Origin: Saccharophagus sp. K07
GTDB taxonomy: Bacteria; Pseudomonadota; Gammaproteobacteria; Pseudomonadales; Cellvibrionaceae
Direction of reading: 5' to 3'
DNA: 64,000 nt
Assembly (NCBI RefSeq): GCF_014336955.1
Contig: NZ_QRAI01000003.1
Coordinates: forward strand, 62,001 to 126,000
The position numbers and the translations under genes are program-made. Under the pieces are notes generated by a model. It worked only from the letters and a program-made list of their open reading frames with translations, ran no database searches and had not been told where the DNA came from. Shown here in pieces: positions 25,958-35,060 of this stretch; position 1 is the first letter of the stretch, and every line of letters begins with the position of its first letter.

Positions 25958-28387
25958 TTATTCACGATTATCGAAGTTCACCGAGCGAATTTGTCCGGTG
26001 TTCGCCGCAAAGAATAGCTCACGCCCTTGATCAACATATTCCTGGATGTGTTTCGGTTTGCCGAACAAATAGCCCTGCAGAGATTCACAGCCTTGGGCGA
26101 TCAAAAAATCTCTCTGCGCTTCAGTCTCAACGCCTTCTGCCACCACTGAAAGATGAAGCTTGTGTGCCATAGCAATAATGGCCGTCGCAATTTCCGATCC
26201 GTGCGGATCGTGCGGAATATCTTCTACGAAAGATCTGTCGATTTTAAGACAATTAATCGGGAATCGTTTTAAATAGGCGAGCGAGCTGTACCCGGTACCA
26301 AAATCATCAATGGAAATTCGGCAGCCCAAATCCCGCAATCGGCGCATAACATCGATCGCCATTTGCACATCATCCATAACCAGGGATTCCGTCAGCTCAA
26401 ATTCCAGCTGTGACGGCTCCACGCCGGAATCCATCATGATTCTTTTGATATCGCGCAACAGGGAGCGGGAATAAAATTGTCTGCCAGATAAATTCACCGC
26501 AATGCCGGAAATACCCACATTCTGCAAATAACCGCGATGCTGTGACAAATGAAAACAGACTTGCTCCAACATCAATTGGCCGAGACCATGAATCAAACCC
26601 GTTTCTTCGGCGAGAGGAATAAAACGGGCTGGGCTGATGGCACCATCTTCTGGGTCGAACCAGCGCACCAACGCTTCCGCCCAGACAACCTTGCCTTCAG
26701 CTGAAACCTGCGGTTGTAAATAAGCTTCCAAAGAACGATTGCGAATTGCCTGCCGCAATTTTTGCTCAATTCGCAAACTTTCCCGCAATTCAACGTCGAG
26801 CTTATAAGAGAAAAAATTGACGCGGTTGCGCCCCGAACCTTTCGCTTCATACAAAGCCATATCGGCAGTGCGCAAAAGATCTTCCGCTTTTTCTCCATCC
26901 GCTGGATAAAGTGCAACACCGATAGAAGCCGTGACTTCGAGCGTGTGGTTATTAACCGTCACAGGGACATTGATAGCGTCCAACACGCGTTTTGCCAAAG
27001 CAGTCACTTCAGAAATTTCTCTGACCGGAGACAGCAGAATAGAGAATTCATCTCCGCCCATGCGCGCCACAGCGTCCTCTTCGCGCACTGCGGAACGTAT
27101 GCGATTAGCTTGGTGTTGCAAAAATTGATCGCCACCAGCGTGGCCGAGCAAATCATTTACACGCTTAAAATTATCCATATCCAGAACCAGCACCGCGGCT
27201 TTAGCGGACGCGCGTTTGGCTTTTGCCAAACCAAAGCCGAGGAGATCGGCAAAAAATCTGCGATTTGGCAATGCTGTTAAAGGGTCGAAGAACGCCAGCT
27301 TTTCCAGCTCTTTTTGCGCAATTTTTAATTCGGTGACATCCGCCAAGGTTCCTATCATGCCCTCCATTCCCGACGAGGCCGTCAGGGGGGCGACGTTTTC
27401 CATTAAGTATTTTTCGCCGCCGCTTTCTGTTTGGTAACGATATTCCACCAGCACGGGGTGATTTTCTTTACGTGAGCGCTCCCAACTTGCTCGGTATGCA
27501 CTGAGATCCTCGTTAGAAATACGCCGCTCGTGTTGCTCCCACGCGGCTACATCCGGTTCGGTTCCGGTAATTTTGTACCAGCGCTCATTGGCATATAACA
27601 GCTTACCATCCATATCCAATTGAAATATTCCGATCGGCGCGCTGGAGGTCAAAATGCGAAAGCGATTCTCCGAAGATTGCAAAGCGGAATTTTCGCGGGC
27701 GAGATTATCGAGCATGCGATTGAACACGTCGACCAGAGCTCCAATTTCATCATCACTACGCCTGGTCGCACGACGCGTGGAATAGGCGTCTTCCACTATG
27801 GCTTGCGCCGTCTCATGCAGCTCCTCTAAGGGCTGGGTTACAGAGCGCAATAACCGGCGCAGCACCCGCGTAACAATGGTGAGAACAACCCCAATCAATA
27901 TGAGGAGCAAGGGAATAAAAAAACGCAGACCTTCAAAAACGAAATTGCGGTTAGCGACCACCGAGATGGTGCCAATGCTCTGATCCAGGTGCTGAACTTC
28001 ACGCGTAGTGACGGTTTGCCAGATACTTTGCCGCAGCGAAAGCTGAGCAAGGCTATCGCTACAGTTATAGCTGCCTTCTCTGCGGAGGTAATCGCTGAAC
28101 AGGTTGCCATTTTGGTCGTAAAGGCACACCGCATCGACGTACTTCTGATATTTCGCAGCAGACAAATTCAGCTGCGCAGCGTTTGTGTCGGCAAATTCCA
28201 ATGCGGCTCGCGAGCGATTGCCGAGGATATCGGCCAGCACCTGCATGTCCCCTTCGAGCTTTTTATTGTTCAACCAGATTTCGATCAGCACCAAACCAAG
28301 GCCCGTTATCCCGAGCGTAATGATCATGCTGACCAGAATGGACCGAAGAATCTTTTTGCGGAATGATTTATGAATAACCGCGAGCAT
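25958..28387 (-). CDS. CHASE8-HAMP-PAS-GGDEF-EAL membrane cyclic di-GMP enzyme, YfiN-like front half
   Basis: An 809-residue membrane protein. Order: membrane helix 1 (about 17-38), periplasmic domain (39-155) with the CHASE8-like stretch SRAALEFADTNAAQLNLSA, membrane helix 2 (156-175), HAMP (176-230), PAS (240-355), GGDEF (365-525) and EAL (540-790). The diguanylate cyclase motif GGDEF (444-448) and its inhibitory site RxxD (435-438) are intact. The phosphodiesterase motif EAL (571-573) and DDFGTGYSS loop are also intact, so both activities are possible. It starts 2 bp after a YfiR-like gene. In Pseudomonas and E. coli YfiR holds YfiN off in the periplasm; the same logic is inferred here. 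Confidence 0.9.
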   Translation of the reverse strand: MLAVIHKSFRKKILRSILVSMIITLGITGLGLVLIEIWLNNKKLEGDMQVLADILGNRSRAALEFADTNAAQLNLSAAKYQKYVDAVCLYDQNGNLFSDYLRREGSYNCSDSLAQLSLRQSIWQTVTTREVQHLDQSIGTISVVANRNFVFEGLRFFIPLLLILIGVVLTIVTRVLRRLLRSVTQPLEELHETAQAIVEDAYSTRRATRRSDDEIGALVDVFNRMLDNLARENSALQSSENRFRILTSSAPIGIFQLDMDGKLLYANERWYKITGTEPDVAAWEQHERRISNEDLSAYRASWERSRKENHPVLVEYRYQTESGGEKYLMENVAPLTASSGMEGMIGTLADVTELKIAQKELEKLAFFDPLTALPNRRFFADLLGFGLAKAKRASAKAAVLVLDMDNFKRVNDLLGHAGGDQFLQHQANRIRSAVREEDAVARMGGDEFSILLSPVREISEVTALAKRVLDAINVPVTVNNHTLEVTASIGVALYPADGEKAEDLLRTADMALYEAKGSGRNRVNFFSYKLDVELRESLRIEQKLRQAIRNRSLEAYLQPQVSAEGKVVWAEALVRWFDPEDGAISPARFIPLAEETGLIHGLGQLMLEQVCFHLSQHRGYLQNVGISGIAVNLSGRQFYSRSLLRDIKRIMMDSGVEPSQLEFELTESLVMDDVQMAIDVMRRLRDLGCRISIDDFGTGYSSLAYLKRFPINCLKIDRSFVEDIPHDPHGSEIATAIIAMAHKLHLSVVAEGVETEAQRDFLIAQGCESLQGYLFGKPKHIQEYVDQGRELFFAANTGQIRSVNFDNRE

Positions 28388-28389
28388 AT

Positions 28390-28938
28390 TTATTTCCTTA
28401 CCACAGCTGCCAGCTCTAGCAACTGCGCATCCAGGGCCACACCGCTACTCTTTGCCCTAGCCAAGTTGACTTCAAAGCTGACCCGCTGTTGGCGGAGCTT
28501 CAATTGAATAATGGCATCTTCGCCAAGCCCACGGCGACATCCGTCGCACACCGTTAAAACCGATTTGGCGTCTGCCGCTGCGAGCAACTGCTCGTACTCT
28601 GGCTCATTCAGATCCCCTCCCATTACCAGAACCTGACACGACTCTATATCGCGCCGGACGACACGGCGCGCATGTAGTGCACGCGAGGCCACTTTTTGCT
28701 GGAGGTCCGCCGCCAACAGCGACACTTCAGAAATTGGCTGACCGACCAGACACACATTGAGTTGGCCGTCATCCGGAATGGTTTCTGCCCATGAGGTAAA
28801 ACGCATGATCGCCACAATTACGGCGGCTCGCAGCTCACCTTCGCTAGGTGCACCATAAGCAAAGCAGAATACAAACAACACTAAGCCAGGAAGCAATCTA
28901 GCTAAGCGCGCCTTGCCACGCGACCCCCTTGTGAACAT
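28390..28938 (-). CDS. YfiR-like periplasmic regulator (DUF4154)
   Basis: A 182-residue exported protein. The signal peptide is ARLARLLPGLVLFVFCFAYGA, followed by a DUF4154 domain beginning ELRAAVIVAIMRFTSWAET. Four Cys remain in the mature part (63, 101, 131, 134); YfiR uses disulfides to sense the redox state of the periplasm. The ATG at 28938 has GAGG six bases upstream and is preferred to a TTG at 28950. It is the first gene of a two-gene operon with the YfiN-like enzyme. No YfiB-type lipoprotein gene is adjacent. Confidence 0.85.
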   Translation of the reverse strand: MFTRGSRGKARLARLLPGLVLFVFCFAYGAPSEGELRAAVIVAIMRFTSWAETIPDDGQLNVCLVGQPISEVSLLAADLQQKVASRALHARRVVRRDIESCQVLVMGGDLNEPEYEQLLAAADAKSVLTVCDGCRRGLGEDAIIQLKLRQQRVSFEVNLARAKSSGVALDAQLLELAAVVRK

Positions 28939-29298
28939 GTCGATCCTCAAACTATCGGAAGCGATGTGATTGACCCCTCAACGCCAACTGCGACCCTATT
29001 TATCCCGTCGCAACACTACTTACCTCGTTATTGCTCTCTTGCCAGCCTCGGTGATCCAGGAGCCTGTCTTGCATCGTCTCTGATTATTTTTGACACAACA
29101 GCAATCCCGAACTTGTTTGCTCGCGTTGCAGATTCTCTCAGATTAGTTCACCCCTACAGGTTCCGCCAGCTGCGCAATAGAGGTTGAATCAGGGAAACAA
29201 GGGGAAACGGACTCTGCCGCGATGCGCTTACGTCGAACTGAACTTATTCTAAGCACAGACATTTTCTTATCTATTTCCGAGGAAACCAGCCGCTCCTC

Positions 29299-29314
29299 TG
29301 TGACTTTAATCACA
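29299..29314. promoter_or_regulatory. CRP/Vfr-type operator
   Basis: TGTGA-CTTTAA-TCACA is a perfect match to the TGTGA-N6-TCACA consensus of CRP-family regulators. It lies 283 bp before the lipoprotein ATG, far upstream of that gene's best promoter, and 361 bp before the yfiR-like start. The target gene is therefore unclear. Confidence 0.6.
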
Positions 29315-29533
29315 CACAAAATAGGAGGGATATTTATCTCAACGAAGAAAAATAAAAAAATAATTTCCCAAATTCGTGTGCCATCAAACAGAACCTAATA
29401 GCGTTTTGTTTTTGGATAACATCCAGAAAGGAAATTTTTATATTTATGACACTTTATTTAACGTGTTGACTTATAAAATCCTTTTCAAACAATCGTACAA
29501 AAAATAATGCCGCAAATGTCGCTAAATACCTCG

Positions 29534-29562
29534 TTGTCCACGTATATAGCGCTCTATATAAT
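29534..29562 (+). promoter_or_regulatory. Sigma-70 promoter of the large lipoprotein gene
   Basis: TTGTCC (29534-29539) and TATAAT (29557-29562) are exactly 17 bp apart. The predicted start near 29569 leaves a 28-nt leader with GAGGA before the ATG at 29597. Confidence 0.7.
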
Positions 29563-29596
29563 CCACCGGCTCTTTTCTTCTGCGCGAGGAACTGCC

Positions 29597-32500
29597 ATGA
29601 ACTTGCTAAAAATTCCAAGAAAAACCTTATTTGTTTTATGTGCGTCATCCTCTCTGCTGATAGCCGGCTGTTCCAGCAGTGATAATTCCCGCCCCAGCAG
29701 TAACGCGGTGTCCACTCCTCAACAAAATAATCCAGACGTTACTTCGACATCTGTTGCAGGAAATGTTTTAAAAGGAACGGTAAAAAATGCTGATGTCCAT
29801 ATTTACCCGATAAGCAAAGGTAAACTTGCCACCAATCCATTGGCCAGCACTAAAACGGACGACCAAGGGCTTTTCTCAGTTAAAATTCCAACCAAAGCAG
29901 CAGACGCAGTGTATATAGAAGTAGTCGCTTCGCCGAACGGGTCCTCGAGAATGACTTGCGACACTGATGTGTGTGGCATCGTTGGTGAAATCGACGGTGA
30001 AGACACCAATAACAACGGTGTGCTTGAATTCGGCGAAGACATCGTCCTCTCGGACGATTTTAAGCTGTCCACTATCATTCAAGACTACCAAAGCTCTCCG
30101 CAGCTAAAAGTCAGCGTGACGCCCGTCTCGCATTTAGCAGCACAAAGGGTGAAAAAGAAAGGCAAATTCAGCAACGAAGAAATCAATGCTGAGTTAGCGA
30201 TTCTGGCGGAGTTGCTTAATTTTCCGACCGAATTATCCCAGGCCATTGCACTGGACATTACCAAAGCAATCGACGGCGATGTAGATCCTGAATCTTTACG
30301 TTATGCTCTGTACAACGCCGCTGTTGCGCGATATGCACACCAAAAACACCTGACCATTCCTAAAGCCATCGAAAAGATCGATGCCGAGCTTTTTTATGAT
30401 AATGGCGATGTCAATCGCGGTTTGTTATTGGAGCTTCTGCATCACGCCAAACACGAAGCTAAACGAATAACCAAAGGCCGACCTGACCTGCAACATTTAA
30501 TCAGTGAAATACTACTGGTAATCACTCGTTACGAATGTATACCCGGCGATCCGTGCGGGCCGATCAAACCACCTCTACCACCCAAACCTCCGGTTGGAGA
30601 ACTGGCGAAGGTAAAAGAGTTTGTCAAAGATTTTCGCGGTTGGTTGCGCAACTTAACTCAGCAAAATGAGACCGCCTTGGCCAACTTTAAAGCCCGCACT
30701 GAGTCACTTGGGAAACTATGGGAGGACGACGTCAAGATTCTTGCATCCGCATTAAATGATGTATTGCCCGGAATTGGGCAAGCAGTCTCACCATCCTACA
30801 GCTTCTGCTACTACTGCGAATCGGACGGTCTAATAAGTATTGCAGCGGTTGAAAAAGAACTCGTCATAGGCGATCTGGTTTATCGACTGCATTCTGACGG
30901 CACGCTGGATGTCGAAGGATCCATCCACGGTGTAGGCGTCGATATTCAATTGCAATTGCCTCCGATTGACGAATGGGCTACCAGTCATTCCATTGATATA
31001 GCTGCAGGCCGTCTGTCGCGCGAAGATATTCAACTCGTGATTGCCAAGGGCAGTACGATCAATGCAGTGTTCCCGAATTCAACGACACCGGAAGAAATCA
31101 TCGACCAAATTGAAAACGATCAAATACCGGTAATTTCTCAATTGTCCGCAGCGGTCAAATTCACCATAGAAGCCAAATATGGTTTGGCTCAGGGCGGCGT
31201 CATTGACTTTGAGAGCGCGCCCGATTCCAATTTGCTCGACACTAACGACTGGAGCATTGTTTCAGGCAAAGCTAACAGTGGCACTTCCTCTCTGCGCGCT
31301 CCGGCGATTGGCAATAACGACAGCACGCAAATCAGCTCTACTTTTAACACCTGGGGTGGCTACCTGAGCTTCGCCTATGCGGTGGAATCCGAAGCAAGCT
31401 ACGACTTCTTCAATGTGTATGTCGACGGTCAGCGAGTTCTCTCCGCCAGCGGCTATCAACCGAAATTTGAAAACGCTTACGTTTTCCTCGCTCCCGGCGA
31501 ACACACAATCGTGTGGGAATACATTAAGGACGACTCCGTGGGTCATAATCAGGACACAGTATGGATTGACGACATACAATTCCCATTGCTTGTGGGTGAC
31601 AGCTCTGTAGACGTAGTGTCACACAACCTGCTGACAGGCAATCTCACAGCGACCGCCTATAAGCTCGACGAACCCTGGCAGCTTTCTCCAACTGGCTACA
31701 TACCAGGAGAAATTACACTAAATGCCAAATTCTCTAATAAATTCCTTGTCGGCAGTGGAATTGAAGAAGACGACATTCAGCTGAAACTGTCTGCAGTCAT
31801 ACAAAATGCTGCCGACTTCGTACCGCCACAACCCTATGATGAAGGCACACTGCAAATTTTGGGTAACTACACGGTTGCGCCCAACCTATTTACCTTTAAT
31901 TTGCAAAATTGGAGCATTCATATCACGCCGACCGGCACCCCCAATACTTATCTTTATGAGCTCTATCGCAAGGGCGACGAGGATCCGATTCAGTCTTACC
32001 TCGCGACATCAACCAGAGCCACTTTGAGGGAAGTCGCTGGCGATTTAATTCCGAATTCCGGAATTGGCCGAGATGTTGTGGTACCGCAGGAAGGTTTGTA
32101 TATCACGACGCTGGTAGGATCATCCCCTTGGGGTGTTTATCCGAACAGTCGTTTCAGTGCTGCCGGTGGCAACATTTATGGTTATCTCGTTACACCTTAC
32201 GATCCAACCGAAACGGATGACCAATTCCTGAAAATTGCGGTATCTCTGGAAGCAGAGCTCAAACCGTTTGATCTTCCTCATTTGACATTTGGCAGCAAGT
32301 TAACACGTGACAAACTCAATGAAGGAACTTTCTCCTTTTACATCATCGTTGATGGCAAACGCTTCAATTTCAATACGCAGTACTGGTATCACTTGCCTGG
32401 CTACGGTGGCAGCGACGAGTCGGTCGATCTTAAAAAACCGAAGCTGGTCATTGAAAATCAGCACGGCGTGAAGCTTGATCTGGCCTTCCCGGATGTGGAG

Positions 32501-32635
32501 GATGTTGGCAGCAAAGATAACCCTGAACTGGAAGGTAAACTGGTTTACAACAACAAAGTTTATGGAACTATTAAACGGGTTAAAGGAATCATCACCATCG
32601 AGTACATCGATAACACTGGTGAATCCATCCCTTGA
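29597..32635 (+). CDS. Large lipoprotein of unknown function with jelly-roll module
   Basis: A 1012-residue lipoprotein. The signal peptide ends in the lipobox LIAGC with Cys25, followed by a Ser/Asn-rich tether. Residues about 55-125 resemble a carboxypeptidase-regulatory-type beta sandwich (LKGTVKNADVHIYPISKGK). DTNNNGVLEFGE (136-147) has the spacing of an EF-hand calcium loop. A Pro-rich linker sits near residue 340. Residues 532-665 look like a concanavalin/MAM-type jelly roll of the sort ending in HNQDTVWIDDIQFP. No catalytic motif was recognised. A surface or periplasmic binding role is a guess. The start is fixed by GAGGA seven bases upstream of ATG. Confidence 0.85.
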   Translation: MNLLKIPRKTLFVLCASSSLLIAGCSSSDNSRPSSNAVSTPQQNNPDVTSTSVAGNVLKGTVKNADVHIYPISKGKLATNPLASTKTDDQGLFSVKIPTKAADAVYIEVVASPNGSSRMTCDTDVCGIVGEIDGEDTNNNGVLEFGEDIVLSDDFKLSTIIQDYQSSPQLKVSVTPVSHLAAQRVKKKGKFSNEEINAELAILAELLNFPTELSQAIALDITKAIDGDVDPESLRYALYNAAVARYAHQKHLTIPKAIEKIDAELFYDNGDVNRGLLLELLHHAKHEAKRITKGRPDLQHLISEILLVITRYECIPGDPCGPIKPPLPPKPPVGELAKVKEFVKDFRGWLRNLTQQNETALANFKARTESLGKLWEDDVKILASALNDVLPGIGQAVSPSYSFCYYCESDGLISIAAVEKELVIGDLVYRLHSDGTLDVEGSIHGVGVDIQLQLPPIDEWATSHSIDIAAGRLSREDIQLVIAKGSTINAVFPNSTTPEEIIDQIENDQIPVISQLSAAVKFTIEAKYGLAQGGVIDFESAPDSNLLDTNDWSIVSGKANSGTSSLRAPAIGNNDSTQISSTFNTWGGYLSFAYAVESEASYDFFNVYVDGQRVLSASGYQPKFENAYVFLAPGEHTIVWEYIKDDSVGHNQDTVWIDDIQFPLLVGDSSVDVVSHNLLTGNLTATAYKLDEPWQLSPTGYIPGEITLNAKFSNKFLVGSGIEEDDIQLKLSAVIQNAADFVPPQPYDEGTLQILGNYTVAPNLFTFNLQNWSIHITPTGTPNTYLYELYRKGDEDPIQSYLATSTRATLREVAGDLIPNSGIGRDVVVPQEGLYITTLVGSSPWGVYPNSRFSAAGGNIYGYLVTPYDPTETDDQFLKIAVSLEAELKPFDLPHLTFGSKLTRDKLNEGTFSFYIIVDGKRFNFNTQYWYHLPGYGGSDESVDLKKPKLVIENQHGVKLDLAFPDVEDVGSKDNPELEGKLVYNNKVYGTIKRVKGIITIEYIDNTGESIP

Positions 32636-32647
32636 CATAAATCATAA

Positions 32648-32675
32648 AAAAGGCGGCCTAGGCCGCCTTTTTTTG
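32648..32675 (+). terminator. Terminator after the large lipoprotein gene
   Basis: A near-perfect palindrome AAAGGCGGCC-TA-GGCCGCCTTT is followed by more T residues, 13 bp after the lipoprotein stop. It should separate that gene from the barrel gene, although some read-through is possible. Confidence 0.85.
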
Positions 32676-32723
32676 TTTGTGCTCACAGTAAACTGTAGAT
32701 TCACCATCAAACAGAGGCAGGTA

Positions 32724-33797
32724 ATGATTTTGCGAAAAACAAATATTGGCTTTTTCTTATTTTTGTCCACGCTCTCTGTAGCCAATCATGCAAACGCAAA
32801 GCCCAGCTTTGGAACCGAGGTCAACATTTCCTCTATCAGCCTCAGCGAGCCTGTAACCATAAAAACCAATTTTGATGATTGGGAAACGGATGAGGAGCTA
32901 AAACCCGGCAATCGACTCTATTCCAAGCAAGTTGCCCGAGCCGGTTTCACCATCAATCGGGTTCATCTTGGCTACACCAAACAATTGTATTACTACCTGA
33001 ATTTTTCCCATGACACTGCTCTGTTGCATTATCGTGAACGCAACAATATCAAGCACGACAAAACAACTTTCGACATTTACCTAAACGCCAATAATGCGGA
33101 GGCGGAAGGTTTTTATTTGGGTTATACGGTTGAATGGAAAGGGCTGAGTGTCAATGCCACACTCAATTACCTTGACCTCGAAGAGCTTTATTACGGAGAG
33201 GCCTTCGGCTTTTTTGATCCCGCTGAGACGGCCAGCAATCGCACCGAAATCACTATCGACTACGCCTATCCCGAGGACCGTATTTTTGAACGACCCGTTG
33301 ACCCGCCGGAGGGAACCGGAATCACCTTGGATCTGAATATTCAATACTCCTGGCGCGAGCACAGTTTCGCCGCCTTGATCGGCGAGGCTTATTCAGATCT
33401 TTATTGGAATACCGCACCGGGCAGCCGCATTGAAGGCAATCTCAATAGCTTGCTGTCCGACGATGAAGCCGCCATCCGCTACAGCCACTTTCGCGCCCAG
33501 ATTCACCAGCGGCTCCCCGTCCACACACAATTACATTACCGCTACCGACTCAATCCGCAATTCAGCGCAGGGTTGAATCACGAAAAGCTCGACAATAAAC
33601 GCTGGACTGCCTGGGCAGGCAATTGGCATATCACACCGAAATGGACAGGCAGTGTTCTATGGAACCCTGATGACAGTATCTGGGGGCTGCAAATCAAACA
33701 CCCACATTTCGCCTTTGGCTTGGCAAGTGACAGTTCGGACTATCGCAAAAGCCATTACCTCAAACTTCAATTAGAGGTTCACGCCAAATTGTTTTAA
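32724..33797 (+). CDS. Predicted outer-membrane beta-barrel protein
   Basis: A 357-residue exported protein with a signal peptide (MILRKTNIGFFLFLSTLSVA, likely cleavage after ANA). The mature part has many alternating aromatic/hydrophobic strands (LYYYLNFSHDTALLHYRERN, FYLGYTVEWKGLSVNATLNY). It ends in YLKLQLEVHAKLF, the C-terminal Phe signature recognised by the BAM machinery. The ATG at 32724 has GAGG six bases upstream; the longer frame from 32475 would run back into the lipoprotein gene and through its terminator. The family was not recognised. Its position suggests a partner of the preceding lipoprotein. Confidence 0.78.
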   Translation: MILRKTNIGFFLFLSTLSVANHANAKPSFGTEVNISSISLSEPVTIKTNFDDWETDEELKPGNRLYSKQVARAGFTINRVHLGYTKQLYYYLNFSHDTALLHYRERNNIKHDKTTFDIYLNANNAEAEGFYLGYTVEWKGLSVNATLNYLDLEELYYGEAFGFFDPAETASNRTEITIDYAYPEDRIFERPVDPPEGTGITLDLNIQYSWREHSFAALIGEAYSDLYWNTAPGSRIEGNLNSLLSDDEAAIRYSHFRAQIHQRLPVHTQLHYRYRLNPQFSAGLNHEKLDNKRWTAWAGNWHITPKWTGSVLWNPDDSIWGLQIKHPHFAFGLASDSSDYRKSHYLKLQLEVHAKLF

Positions 33798-33834
33798 TAC
33801 ATCGTCAAGATGACAAGGCGAGGAAATAAAAGAA

Positions 33835-33880
33835 GCGGACTTCCATGTCCGCCAAAAAAAGGCGGCCAACCTCCGGCCGC
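33835..33880 (-). terminator. Tandem terminators of the CBS protein gene
   Basis: On the minus strand GCGGCC-GGAGGTT-GGCCGC is followed by CTTTTTTT (33854-33880). A second hairpin, GCGGAC-ATGGAA-GTCCGC, is followed by TTCTTTTATTT (33835-33852 plus tail). Both fit termination of the gene ending at 33891. Confidence 0.8.
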
Positions 33881-33890
33881 ATAAGCGGGT

Positions 33891-34463
33891 TCAGTGCATC
33901 GATTTGGGATAGAGAGCTGAATAAACGTCAATAAAAGAGGAGTGTTTATTGACGTTGATATCGAGGCGCAGCTTTCTTGCCAAATCACTCGCGGAAATAA
34001 CGCCGCGAATTTTGTGTAGCGTTCGGTCAACCACCAAATAATGTTGGTGTGGGTTGTCTTTGAGAATCTGGACCAGGTCGCCGACAGTGGCGTAGCGCAA
34101 TTCGTGATAATCCAACGCCCGCAAAGATTCTTTCGGCCTCATAAAATCCGCTGCCGACAGATCTTCCCGCAGATAACCTTGCGCGACTCTTTTCAGAATT
34201 TCTTGCGCGTTCAGGTCATCCAAACTGATCAGCCCTAGAAATTGATTCTGCTTATCCACCACAAGCTTCATGCGCACGTGATTTCGCAACATTTTTTGTT
34301 CTATGTCACAAGCAGGTTCGTCTACATCTGCGACCATTGGCTCGTGATACATAAAATCGGTCAACACCGACAGCGCAGGAGAATCGAGCGTGATATCACT
34401 GACCACCTCCGGTCGCGCCAACTCATCAAATGATTCAACTTGATAAAGATTGAATCTTTTCAT
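33891..34463 (-). CDS. Tandem CBS-domain protein
   Basis: A 190-residue cytoplasmic protein built of two CBS repeats (about 35-95 and 103-170), including MKLVVDKQNQFLGLISLDDL and HYLVVDRTLHKIRGVISASDL. CBS pairs bind adenine nucleotides and tune partner proteins. No catalytic domain is attached. The ATG at 34463 has GGAG nine bases upstream; upstream in-frame codons to 34556 are unlike the family. Its partner is unknown. Confidence 0.82.
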   Translation of the reverse strand: MKRFNLYQVESFDELARPEVVSDITLDSPALSVLTDFMYHEPMVADVDEPACDIEQKMLRNHVRMKLVVDKQNQFLGLISLDDLNAQEILKRVAQGYLREDLSAADFMRPKESLRALDYHELRYATVGDLVQILKDNPHQHYLVVDRTLHKIRGVISASDLARKLRLDINVNKHSSFIDVYSALYPKSMH

Positions 34464-34602
34464 TGTTATATCTCCGTATGACGCGGTGAAAACCAAGGCA
34501 ATACAGACACGCCTGTGCAGCTGCCCGGAATTCACTGCTCGGAAAGAAATACCCATGCCGACTCAATAGAGTCAAACACGGAATAAACAAATCACGGAGA
34601 AA

Positions 34603-34896
34603 TTAAGCGATGGGAGGAGCGCGAATTGAATAAAAGGAAATCGAGATGCGATCAATATTCGAAGCGATTTCGAGGAAAATAACCTCGCCAAGACCTGGCT
34701 CGTCGGGATTTATTGAATTTATCGGATGAAGATCTTCGCTTTCTGTATCCGCTTTTTTCGCGTGCTCAGAAGCAGGAAGACTGGGAATCAGATCACCTGC
34801 AGCAATAAAGCTTTTTGTTTTGGCCGCGTGATACTCCCGGCCAGCAGAGCCCGGCAGTAACGCCAACAAAAAACTTAATAAGAGGAAGTACTTCAT
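34603..34896 (-). CDS. Small exported protein, hypothetical
   Basis: A 97-residue frame with a clear signal peptide (MKYFLLLSFLLALLPGSAG). It has a polar middle rich in Ser, Glu and Asp and a C-terminal hydrophobic patch. No family was recognised. The ribosome-binding site is weak (GATAAG), so expression is uncertain. It lies between the CBS gene and the MscS-type channel gene on the same strand. Confidence 0.45.
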   Translation of the reverse strand: MKYFLLLSFLLALLPGSAGREYHAAKTKSFIAAGDLIPSLPASEHAKKADTESEDLHPINSINPDEPGLGEVIFLEIASNIDRISISFYSIRAPPIA

Positions 34897-35060
34897 GGGT
34901 GCTTATCGCTGACTGCAGAAATGCCAAGCGCCAATGTTAGCATTATTGAAAATCGCATTGGGCGTCGACGCATCATACACCGCCTCAAGCGCGGCTAGAA
35001 ATCATTTTTGCGTATATCCGACCGAGAGGCGATTCTGTCGACCGAAGCGCTTCTCAGCAT

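Larger units (their letters stand above)
28939..29596. other. 658-bp AT-rich intergenic region between divergent genes
   Basis: This stretch separates the yfiR-like gene (minus) from the large lipoprotein gene (plus). It holds a perfect CRP-type box (29299-29314) and a good sigma-70 promoter (29534-29562), listed separately. A 73-codon frame at 28966-29187 has no convincing ribosome-binding site or recognisable protein and is not called. No structured RNA was recognised. Confidence 0.6.

Noticed and set aside
28966-29187. 73-codon plus-strand frame in the intergenic region
   Set aside because: No good ribosome-binding site, no signal or domain, and it lies at the divergent promoter region.
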